In this document: one piece after another, positions 1-12,200 of the stretch | How positions within the stretch are numbered: the stretch's first letter is position 1 | Layout of the letters: each line of letters begins with the position of its first letter | Assembly (NCBI GenBank): GCA_036852015.1 | Contig: JAANDG010000396.1 | Coordinates: 62,001 to 126,000, forward strand | DNA length: 64,000 nt | Direction of reading: 5' to 3' | Source of the DNA: Pelodera strongyloides | Lineage: Eukaryota > Nematoda > Chromadorea > Rhabditida > Rhabditidae | Program-made: the position numbers and the translations under genes | Notes under the pieces: generated by a model | What the model saw: only the letters and a program-made list of their open reading frames with translations | The model's database searches: none | What the model was told of the DNA's origin: nothing

Positions 1-484
1 AACAAGGAAACCTTTTGTGAAATTCACGAATGTGTTCGGATTTATTTTTATTTTTTTGTTATGAGTGAACATTAGAAATAAACTAATAAACAACGATTTT
101 TGAAGTGAAACCTAACAGTCAGCAGATATGGGATTCTTTGATGAAAATTCTTTGCCTATTCGAGGTTTTTACGATTCCTTTGTATTATATTAGCCTTTCC
201 ATAATGAGACGAAGTGAGATCACTTTTTCATTCCCAAAATCATGTCTGATTTCCATTTGCGTTTTATTTACCTGATTGTGCATTGATCCGATGATGTCCA
301 ATTCTAATGATAAAGAATAAATATCGGTGTAGATTCTTGGAATAAAAGGGATAAACTTCAACAATATGTGAAAAAAAAGGATTTATATTATTGTTCGGTA
401 ACGATAACGAATCACGAATCTAGAGCAATCTAAAAAGTTCACCAGAAAATCATAGATCTGCATTTGACTTGAGACGCATAACAT

Positions 485-732
485 AACATAGAAGAGTTTG
501 TGGCCGGGTGAATTTATTTGTGATTACGACTACAACGAATTTTTTCTTTCAGGCATTTGGTATAAGTAGGTAACTGTTCACATTTTTACAAAATATGCAC
601 AATAGGATCTTTTAACAGAAACGTTGGAACATGCGCTTCAGACGTTTCATATAAATATGCGCACTTCCTTCAACTACAGTTTAGATAGCATTTGATGTCG
701 CCTCAGGCGGCGATAGCCGTCTGGTATGCAAT
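485..732 (+). repeat. Unknown dispersed repeat I, copy 1
   Basis: Shares, in order, TTTGGTATAAGTAG, CAGACGTTTCATATAA and CCTCAGGCGGCGATAGC with copies at about 10370-10605 and, inverted, 50100-50400. The three blocks keep their order and spacing, so this is one repeat unit of about 250 bp. I see no coding potential and no clear terminal inverted repeat. Confidence 0.6.
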
Positions 733-1662
733 ACGTGCCCTTCAAATTCAGAACATTTGCATATAATACATGAGAATGCAGTGTAAATCTTATTATATAA
801 AGGAGAAGAGTTTAGATGTCACCGTATCCACAACGAAACATTTCACAAACCAAAATAAGCGAAAGGAGTTTCGTTGCGTTAATTACAGACAACACGTTTC
901 CGACGTTTCATATAAGTACGCACACTTTTTTGAAGAAGATGTTGAAATGTTCATTAGACTCTTAGAAAGAGCGTAACGCCATAAGAGACGATGAAAGAAG
1001 TCAGTAGTTTTAAAATGCAAAGTAGTAAACCAAAAAACTACATGCACACGATATCAGCAATCCTAAACGTGCCACACTCAAAAATACAACATATACTACA
1101 ACTAACATGTAAATCTTAGGGCCATAACACAAGAAAATAGTGACCTACATCAGAACCGCCTCCGCCCGCAGCGTCTGCAGAGCTACATACTAAACTAGGT
1201 GAGTATTTAGAGAAGGTTAATACTGTGTGAAACCATTTCTTATGAATATTCAGAATCCCTTCATTTGAGGGACGCCCCTCAGGCGGCGACAGCCGCCTGA
1301 TAATAAATAGAAGAATATTTGTAAATGTTATTTGTTATCAACTGATTCTATAAGGGGTTATTTTTCCCGAAAAAATCGAAGGTTGAGAGAGCACGGGGTT
1401 CTAGACGTATGCTAATAATATTTTTTCCGTTTTGTTCACTGGCAGTACGTTTTACAATTGACGCACAATTCGGGTAGACATTCCCTTTAAATGCAATAAT
1501 ATTTATTGGCATCACAATTCACACATTTTTATTCGTTGTTGTTCCACTCGCCCCTGCAGTAGATGTCCTTGTTTTCTGGATTTTCCCATAGCATTTCCGC
1601 CACACGAAAACATCCAATAAAGGTTCTCTCTGCTATGGATGTGCCCTCCCCTCTTTACCTCT

Positions 1663-1785
1663 CTCTCCAAGTGTCTCTACATATTCTCTCTCCCTCTCCA
1701 CTCTCTATCTCTCTCTTCTCTCTCTCTCTGTCTCGCCTACTCTCTTCTCTACTCTCCCTTCTCTCTCTATCTCGCCTTCTCTAGC
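1663..1785. repeat. CT-rich microsatellite
   Basis: Long run of CTCTCT interrupted by single bases. The open frames through it are low-complexity Ser/Leu and not genes. Confidence 0.8.
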
Positions 1786-2817
1786 ATATTTCTCCAAAAA
1801 ATACCTTAATAACAATCAATTACGTATGTATACAACTTACAATTAAACTCCTCTGTCGTCCCATATAAAAACCATGCAAGAAGTCTTGGAACCATAGATT
1901 TGAAGTTCTATTATTGTTTGCGTATTCATGGCTCAGCTCAGCGTAGTTCATACAAACCTCTGGGCCAAACTCATCACATCGGCATCATAGCTAGTGCTCA
2001 AATGTGCTCAAATGTATATCGATGCTAATACAAATAATTTCCTTCTCCTCACTTCATCATGGCCTATTTTTTCGTTTAAAAAAGACGAACGCAAACATGT
2101 GCAGCAGAGACATATGGACACATTTCATTTTCTATTCATAGAAAATTTATTATTATGTTTATCTATTATAACATCACGATTTGAATGGTAGATAAGTGTT
2201 CGTATATGTAGTTCTGATTGAAAATAACACAGAGATCTGAACTCTGATGGGCCTTTATTTTGAGGCTACACCGCTACACATAGACGAAAAAAAAATAATG
2301 AATATTTTTTCATTGATTCGGTATGTGTATTATCCATAAAGTAAAACGATGCCTAACACATATTACTACCCTCGTGCGGTCCACGTTTTACATAGGTTAT
2401 TCATGATTTGTCACAGTGTGTACGACTTGGTATGTATATTTTTCCCCGTTTTATTCTTATTTTATTGTCTCTGTGTGTCTGTGTTCTCTCCATTTTCTAT
2501 GTCTTATCTCTGTTCTTTTCACTCTCTATTACACACTAGAACAGGGCTCGTTTGAGTGGCAAACCCCATGGAGAGGCTGAGCACTTTTTCCAATTCCTTA
2601 ATTACTCGCATTCAAATACTAAATACATTCCTTTCTTTTGTTTTACACATTTTGTACTATTCGTATACGTGATTTTTCTATTCATATGGAATAGTCATTC
2701 TAGACTTCTAGTTAGAATTGTTCTAAATTATTAATATTATTATACATACATTTACTAATTTACATGTTAATTCGACTTGTGAATTAAGTGTATAATAGTT
2801 ATATGCTCTTCACAATT

Positions 2818-2888
2818 CTTCTCTCTCTCCCTCTGTCTCTCTCTCTCGTTCTCTCTCTCTCCCTCTCTCTCTTTCTCTCTCTCTGGCT
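2818..2888. repeat. CT-rich microsatellite
   Basis: Nearly continuous CT dinucleotides. It produces spurious open frames on both strands. Confidence 0.85.
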
Positions 2889-3260
2889 TCATTTAGTGTT
2901 TGCTCAAAGGATCGGTAATACTGTGTTTCCCAAACGCTTAGCACATATTCTTGTCGAAATACTCGAAATTTACCCGAGTAAATAAATTTAGATGTGCAAA
3001 TAGATGTGCAATTGACCGGACTAAAAGGCCTAGCTCTTATTTTTGGACACAATTATACACGTCCAGTGTCGATTAATGATTAATTGTGTTCCTAATAATT
3101 AGCATATTATTACTCGATCTTGAAAACATCACAGTTGCTAATCGTTTACCTGCAAACTTCAAAAAGTTATTTTATGGACCCGACCTTTCAGAACTTTTAC
3201 ACAGTATTGATCGGTGGTGCGGTATTTGTCTGAACTACGGTATTCCGGATGCCTTCTTGA

Positions 3261-6200
3261 ATGGACTCCATCGGCCAGGAAGGCTGTGCCGCGACGGTCC
3301 GAGCACTTGATATGTTCAATAGAAGAGGCTCCGTGATCGCTGTTGTAGTCGGAGGTATACTTCTTTATTTACCAAATATTCACCTTTTAAATTTATAACT
3401 TTTTATCTATAATTTATAATAAATGTATACTATTTTCGGGTGTTCTATTACTTTTCCATCACTTTATTTCAATAAATATATGAACAGTTTCCTTGCAGCT
3501 AGCAACGCCGACGGAGTTCCGATAAGCGGCGCTTCGCATTCCTCTATCAGCGGTGTGAGCGGTGCAGTTGTCAGCGATCAGCCGTCAACTAATAGTGACA
3601 ACGCTCAGGATAACAACGGAGGCGACAGTGCCAAGTTGGTCATTTGTCTATTAATATTACACATGCTGAGTGATTATTTTGTGTTTAAAAGATCAGGCAT
3701 ATATAAAAAAGTTATGAACGAACTTTCCTTTATGATATTATAAGCTCGGAGGAAGTCACAACTATAAAAAACGCATCTTCAGAAAGGAGTTACTAGCAAC
3801 AAGATTCCCAACACTTTAAATACAGCGCAAGAGCAATAAATGGTAATACACAGTCTTAGACTTGTTAGACATCCTTAAATACTTTTAATAATTATTTTGA
3901 AGACTTCTTGCATTCTCTCTACTGTTTGACTTATACTCTAACGCATTTTTTGGGTTCAGTCTACGGTAACTTTATGTGCATCTTGTTTCACTCACAACTT
4001 CTCCCTTTTTATTCTTTTACAGTGCGTTTTTAACATTATGGTCACTCAGTAATGTAGTTTAAACGTACTTTCCGGCTAGCCAACAATCAGTAATTTTAAG
4101 TGAGTCTGAACGAACCTTTAGCAAGTGCTCCTTTTTTGAGCAGGAAAAAAAACCGGCCAAAAAAGTGAGACCTGATGACAAAAATAGCCCTATTCTATAA
4201 CTCGCAACATGCATTCCCTTGAGTACCGTCTTATAGTGTAGTTTGCTCACGAAATAATCTTAAAAAACGGGTAATTAGCGATGTCCCATCTAATGAGGCT
4301 CTCACTACTGTACTGAGGGATAAATGGACCATAATTAAACACCTAATTTGAGCATTATTTCATTTGACATCATTGATTTGAGTCCCAAAATGGGTCCCCG
4401 TGGGGGGAAGAAACTGTGCCTATTGTACTAATACTGTGCCTACTAGACGGGCCTTCCGGCTTACGGTAGTACTGTAGTCCTTCCTGCCTACGGTATATGG
4501 TATCCTTTCGATTCAGCGAATGGCGGCCTTTACACCCTCGTATGGTGGCTCATCATGATACCGTATCACTTGCGGCCGCTTGGTCTTTGGGACAACATCC
4601 CCCTTGGTTGGAGGGAAAACCGACCGGTGAGTTATTGATTTTTTTTTGGAATCTTTATTGAAACAGGCTGTTAATTCTAATATAATGAAGCTTCTAGTAC
4701 GGTGCTAATGTTTGAAGTCAGTTAAAAAACATCATTAGAATTTAGTTGTGTGACGCTCAAAATGATAGATCAATATTGCAATTATTGTTTAATATTTTTA
4801 ATAATTTTCAAAATCTATATTTTATACCCCGCCCTTCGTTTAGGTGCCAGTCAGGCACAATCCCCTTGTGAAGATGACGTGGGCGATGGGAAATCAAATG
4901 ATTTGTTATCGAGTTGTCCCGCTTTTAGGTAAGTGATTTTGCTTTATTAGGGAATAAAGACTACTTGATTTTGCGTCATATGATGCAACACACTTTGCGT
5001 ATAAGACGTGGGAACGCAGTCGTTCATTATACGTGACAGCTTACAGTACCACGTCGGTTCAATTATCCCTGACCATTAGATTTCTCGTCTCTAGCAATAG
5101 ATGAAACAAGTATATGTATAAATATGCACGTAAACATGGGTACTTCTTCAAATAAGTTTGGTTTTACGAATGTATTTTGTGAAATAATCATATGATCCGT
5201 ATTTGGAGATAGATGCCCATCTTGTAGGAGGCCGCATGTATAGTCCTTTACTAATCCTGATGTTGTTTGTTAGCTGATTTACATATTCTGTTTATTTCAG
5301 GAACGAACTTGGTTCCGAACCAGTCCGCCGTCTCGCTCTGTCCCGTGCTACTCGAGACTGTCCAGTGGACGCCCGGGACACAGAGACATGGCACAGAGAG
5401 CACACGGCCGCAGAAGCACACATTCTGGAGGACGTTAGCAATGTCTATCTGGGAGGACGGTAGGGGATTCATACTAACATGATACTAGATCTATGCGGAT
5501 GCCATCAAGCCACGGTACTATGCTGCAATTATTTATTGTGTAGTGTTTCATAACTACTTCAGACTGTGTGCCGCTCGGCAGCCCCGATGTGTGATAGAGC
5601 CGCAAGAGCTTGCGAGTTACTACTATCGACACTGTTTCGTTGGCCGACGTAAGTTGGACTCCTACGTACTTGGTCCACATAAATACCTGTTCCTTGCTAC
5701 CTGTCGGATATGCAAATGTACGAAGTCTGAAGTCACAACTTTTTTATTCACCTAGCATAGGATGTCTGTCCTGTCCCGGATGTAGTACTTTATTAATATA
5801 GTAGACGGAACATGAGGAATGTTATATGTAGTTCAGGAACAATTTCACAATTTTTATTTCCCAAACGATCGCTAAGCTTTACTGCAAAGAGAGATGTTGT
5901 AGTATACTGTAGACAGCTACAAACTTTCGTTGTTAAAGTATCAAACTTTTAGTGTCATGACATTTTTTCAGTTAAAGCTTTAGGCTCTAATATTGACAAA
6001 TCTACCAAAACGGGCACAAACGGAGCTGCAATTTCTTGTAAGGGAAAAGAAAATTCAATGATTTCTGCTCCTTTTCGACTGTCTCTTTCCGACACAAACT
6101 AATTTTCTAAATATATTCCTATCGCGATGTAATTTGCAGTATTTGCGTACTACTTTGGCAATTACAGTACATAATATATATCACAAAATATGTTATGGTA

Positions 6201-9200
6201 GATACCCCAAGAGGAGCACAATTTCTGCGCTTTCTAAAAATGCGTAAATTTGTTCTAAGTTTTCATGGGTGTGACTTTCTTTGCAATGATTTCTTCTAGC
6301 ACTGTTTCATCATATTTTCGCTGCGTTAAAGGGTCAGGCCCATTTCAAATGACCCCTATTTTTGTTGATTCCATCTGATTCTCCATGGCAAATAGTAGGA
6401 TACGATATTTTTCTAATTTTCAAGCCCAATATTCACGCAGTATTCAGCAATTTACCATGGTCAGTCATACCCAACTATATATCGCATTTGTCACGCCCCT
6501 CCGCGCTAATTGGGCACTATGCTCTATTGGGCGTGGCAATTGCGATATAGGCCAATCAGCGCGAGGGGGCGTGACAACTGCGATTGATTGTTGTATGACT
6601 GGCCATGGTAAACTGCTGAAAACTGCGTGAATATTGCGACTGAAAATTGGAAAAAAAATTCGACCTACTATATGTGACATGGAGAATCAGATGGAATCAT
6701 TAAAGATAGGGGTCATTTGAAATGGGCCTGACCCTTTAACATTTATATCTGATTTCGCAACACTTTTAATTTGTTTTGTTGAATGTTTTGCACACGCACA
6801 AACAATTTTTGTTCTTGTTTTTATTTTGGGGTTTTATTCCGTATAAGTATAAGTGCTCCTTCACAGTTCATTCAAAAGTTTCTCTTTGCTTTTTTCCAGC
6901 GGGTTTCATAAGACATTCATCGCCGGCTAATTATTGATTTATTGATCAATCATACCCAACAATTATCCTAATTGCTTATAATTAATTGCTTTTCAGCCCA
7001 TTTCGAATATGTAGGAATGGACGATGAACTCGGTCCCATTGTCATTTCTATGGTAAAAGAAGGCGTTGACAGAAAGGGGGATCAACAACCACCTGCATTA
7101 TATCGATTAGTACTCAGGATAAGTGACGTCAGTTTATTGATTGATCAAGTGGGCGGGGCGGGGGATGTCTATTGATTTATGAAAATAGGCGGGGCGACAA
7201 CGAAAATGCACGTCTCTCCATGAAAAGTCCGCGTGGTTGTGCCCGCATTTGCACCTTTACAACTCAAAACTAATTAGGTGTCTTGAACGCGAATATGCTT
7301 ACTGTCTAGAAACCAATAATCGCACCAATAATCGCATCGCAACAATTTATACTCTAATTTCAGATGCGAACAATGCGTGTTGCGGTCCCTGAGGACATTC
7401 TATCCGCACTTCGCCAGACAGGACGACGCGCTCAATAATGAGGTACGTAGAAAAGCAAATATTGTAATAATACTGTATTATATTTATTTATATCATTTTA
7501 CTGAATTTATACTTATGTAATTATCATTCTCATCTTTAATTTAAAAATCATTTTCAGAGAATTGCTCGAGATTGTCTGTCCACAATTACACTTTTCCACC
7601 CTTCGTCCAGCAATTCAAACACAAAAATTTGAGGATTTACTGACGAAAATTGACGAACAACCAATTTATGCGAGATATAAAGTGAGTTGCTTACTTGAGT
7701 TCTTTCTAATTCTCGTTGCTCCAGGGAAGTCAAATCCCGAACTTTGGTAGAATCGAACTTGTGAACAATAAAAGTTAGCAAACCTGTGAGTACATATGTT
7801 TTAGCTTCAGTTATCCTGTATTCTTCTATCATTTCTTGTGTTTAGGTTGGTGTTATGTTGTGTAAAGCTGGACAGAGCACTGAAGAGGAGATGTATAATA
7901 ACGGTGAGGTTTGAAGATCTTTGCTTGGATTTTTATTCACTATTTTGGGTGGAGTGTGCCAGGGAGAAAGGTCCCGCTCTGCAACGAGATAGTGTAATGG
8001 ATAGAGAGATATAGAGTGAGGCTTGAGAGAGACCAGCTAGAGAGGCAATACAAGTAATTTAGTTAAAAAACTTGTAGAAACAGAATTTTCTTCCCTGGAT
8101 ACCTTACATTTTACCATAAATTTCAGAAGAAACAACGGAAGTTTTTGAAGAATTTCTCGAATTTTTGGGCCAAAGGGTTCGATTGAAAGGGTTTAATGGA
8201 TATAAGGTGGGTTTGTATTATGAATCTCATATTCATATTTATTATTGTTATTGTTTACTTTCTTCAGCCAGGTTTTTCAAGAGTATCATCATTTACACTC
8301 TTGTTTTCGACTGCATCAAGCTTGTGCTCCCAAACGTACATTCTAGGCGAATAAAAAAAATCAATAAATCAATACGTGTTGCAGGGTGGTTTGGACACAA
8401 AAGGTGATACAACGGGGTCACATTCAGTACATGCAGAATACGAAGCACACGAGATTATGTTCCACATCAGCACCTTGTTACCGTACACACCGAGTAATCG
8501 ACAACAGGTACTGTAGATTTTGGGTTACGGTATAAATTCATTTTTGGCAACTATCTGATGAAAACCTTCTATGACGCGGCCTGGTGACTTGGTGACGTCT
8601 CATGCTGATGAAAAAAAATATATGTAGAAGAATCACCCACGGAAATTTTCTATGCTTCAAAATGTACACACGTGTGTATGTAGAACGATGTCAGAATAAG
8701 TATGACACACTCTAGTCGTTTTAGTTGTTTACTTAATTCGTTAATTCTTTTCTTTTTCATTAAATAATATTTTTTTAAGTTATCACGGAAACGGCACATT
8801 GGAAACGATATGGTCACTATTGTTTTTCAAGTACGTTTTGATCTAATTTTTTTTATTTCCTATGAGGCAATTGTTTATTGAATATTCTCGTATACAGCTG
8901 CGTGCTCTATATTCAGCAACGAGTTGCGGTAAAAGTGTGCTACAATATTACAATATTATGACTATTAACATCGTTATTTTGTCTGTCTCACTCATTTTTC
9001 GTTTTATTGGCTGGACATTATGTTTTACAATATTACGACGGACACTAATATCATTTAATATATTGATATATTAAATGACTCCTTTACGCTGTTTTCCATT
9101 CTTCAAAATTCCTTTTATTTTCTCTTTAATTAAAGGAGGAGGCTCACGAGATCTAAGTGTACGATTTCTTTCTTCTTATCGATAGATGATGGTATTTGCT

Positions 9201-12200
9201 TCCAATAAACATGCCTTATGAAGCAAAAGCTTTTAATTAGAAGGAATACATTAATATAATGCTTAGAATTCTATCAAAATTCCTTACCATAACCTTTGTA
9301 ATTGTGTGTGTCCCGAGGGTATCTGGTGGTCTCAGAAAAAGAAAATAGGGGGCAACTATACCTAGATACCCGCGGGAGACATACAACAAGAGTCAGATAC
9401 CCTCGGGACACAAAGGCTACGATCAAGAATTTTGATAAAATTCTAAGCATTAGATTGATTTATTCCTTCTAATTAATAGCTTTTGCTTCATAAGGCATGT
9501 TTATTGGGAGCAAATACCGTCACCTATCGGTAAGAAAAAGAAATCGTACACTTAAATCTCGTGAGCCTCCTCCTTTAAACGTTCTATTTTCTATTTTCCA
9601 GGAACCGGGTGCCCTTCCCTTCTCTCCAATCACAGTTCGATCTCATTTCCAACATGTTTTCATCATTGTCCGGGCCAGTAATCCTTGCACCGAGAATGTC
9701 GCTTACAAGTAGGTCACAGTTATTTATTAGTGTAATTCATATCTAAACGTTTATGAAGAAAAAAATCAAAAAAAAAAAACACTGTGTTTCAGAATAATCA
9801 CTTAAACCTTAAACCCATATGGAAAACGATTTTTTTTCACATTGACAGTTGGTATTTCGATCCCGAACAGTAAAATAATTTGTAAAGAATTTTTGAAAAT
9901 AAATCAAGAAAGATTGACTAGTAGTTCAGTACAATCCTACCTAAAACTTTTATTGTGTGAGCATCCTATAATTCCAACATCTATATAATTTAACAACTGA
10001 GAAAGGCGCGCAATAAAATAATGAATACGCATAATATTGATCTTTCAACAAATAAATTTCTGCATATTTTGATAAGTTAGGTTTGATCGTTTAGTATACT
10101 GTACTTTGTAGCGTGGCGGTGGCACGTTCCCGGGATGTGCCCGCCTTTGGACCACCCATTCCCAGAGGGGCGACTTTTAACAAAAGTGCCGACTTCCATG
10201 ATTGGCTTATGACAAAAGGTGCGTCGATCATAGTTTATTGGTTGGCAGACTTTTGCAGAAATTGAAAAAAAGTAAACCAGTGAAATGGTATTATGTGTGG
10301 TCCCAATTGGCATATGTGGATTGATTGATCCGTTATGTGCAGAAACATATTCCAGTATCTTTTATTCAAAGGAGAAGAGTTTAATTTTCTGTTTGTGAGA
10401 ACGAAACGGAATTCGACGTATCAGGCGTCGTTTGGTATAAGTAGCTCTTTTGCTTTTCGCAACTCTTCAAAGTAAGCACAATCGAATTATATTCCATCAA
10501 TTTGGAAGATACGTTTCAGACGTTTCATATAAGTATGCATTATGATCGTTTTAGTAGGATCGGCTGAGTGGTCGCCTCAGGCTCAGGCGGCGATAGCGAT
10601 CTGGTGTATTAATAATTTGCTGTATTTAGTTGTAAACGCTGAAAATGCGGTGCATCGGTCGAAGAAGTTTGCCGTGATGACAGCGCGGACGCGGAGGGAA
10701 GCACTGCGAGATCTGGTGGATAATCATGGAGGACCACATCCCAATGAGGGGCCGGCCAGGATTGCAAGTCAGATTTATACCCATTCGACTTTCAATACAT
10801 CCATGCTTTTATGGGCCTGATCCTTTGAACTAAATTACAAACTCTGTCCGTATGGTAACTGAAAACAAGGTAGAAATATGTTATGACAATACTTGTGTTT
10901 CACCATCTAATCCACGTGGTACGGTAGCCGGTTTGTGAAATACCGTACAAAATATATGCATTTCAGGTCGTTTTCTGGGAGGTAGTGTGAAAAGGCGAGA
11001 AAGGGTGTTACCGTCGAAGCCAAAACTTGTAAGTTGTCACTTTTTCTGTGAACTGAAAGTTCCCAATCTACCTTTGGTACCATTACATTAGATGATCTCT
11101 AAAACAAATTATCAAATAATCATGAAAGTGTGGCCTTATTTAGAGGGTAGAAAATATTTTTAAAGCCTAATTTCTTGATAATTATGATGGCATATCAATT
11201 AACTAATCGCTTTAGGTTAGTTCCCTGCGAGGTGCTTTGTCATGGCCCGTCGAAGTGCATGATCATTCATACAACCAGAAGGTCTCGTGCATTTTGGGTG
11301 AGTCATTTGTCTTCTTTTTTTTTGGTAATTCTCTCTGATTTCTCCAAACCTTCTGTTTGTTTCCATATACTTATGGCCCATATGCTATATCATCTGTGCT
11401 GGCGTGCTTCACTTCTACTTCCGATGATGAAGCACCAATACATATTCAATATTCTTCCTTTTTATTCTTTATACATTTTATAGACAGAGCAATTATCTAC
11501 CAAAACTTAACACAAAGCATTTCCATATGATTAACGGAGGGTTAAATTTGCCTCCTTTCAGAGATAAAGGGGGGCATGAAAAATGGATTTTCTTACACTA
11601 CGGACGACCATATTGTGTGTGCAATAAAGTTGTGCCTTCAGGTGTTTCTGCCGATGCAGTCGTCCTGCTGGAACGGCCTTCCGGAATACCAATATTCATA
11701 ACTCCAACACATTCTATATTAGGATGGGCAATTACGGAAATCGGGTAAGCGAAGAAAAGTGCAATATTTCATCATTCCTACATTAGATTACTTCATTATT
11801 TGCTGAACTGTCTTCATATTTTTTAATACATTCTTTCTCTCGTCGCTACCATTTAGGACCAGATTTTTTTGCGCAAAAAGTACGTTTCAGGATAGTAAAA
11901 TAAGCATCCTCGGAAAACAATTTTATTCACACTGTTCTATGGTTGGTGATCCGATACACGAAAACAAACTAACATGTGCTAAACGGCTAAGGTTGAAACT
12001 AGAGTTAGGGCATCGCCGTTTTGCTCGATCAAAATCAGAATTTGAACTTTGAATGGAGAAATTTTAGGTTGAAAGTGTTCTACGACCACGGCGATATGCT
12101 CCTATTACGATGTGTTACAACTGATGGAAGTGATCTGGAACTAAATGCATTGTTGGAACGGTTACAAGCGGGTATGGTAGAGTTTTCGTCAATTATCAAT

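Larger units (their letters stand above)
1..3260. other. Intergenic region without a recognised gene
   Basis: No open frame here joins into a plausible exon chain. The stretch holds two partial copies of an unknown repeat (485-732 and about 780-930), a fragment of the same repeat near 1255-1300, and CT-rich microsatellites at 1663-1785 and 2818-2888. The last few hundred bases should contain the promoter and 5' leader of the SIPA1L-like gene. A TTTCAG at about 3185-3190 could serve as a cis or trans splice acceptor for that leader. Confidence 0.6.

Noticed and set aside
11527..11641. Extended exon 18 of the SIPA1L-like gene starting before 11642
   Set aside because: Only the acceptor TTCAG at 11641 gives the right phase and the family-like sequence [14 protein letters not shown].
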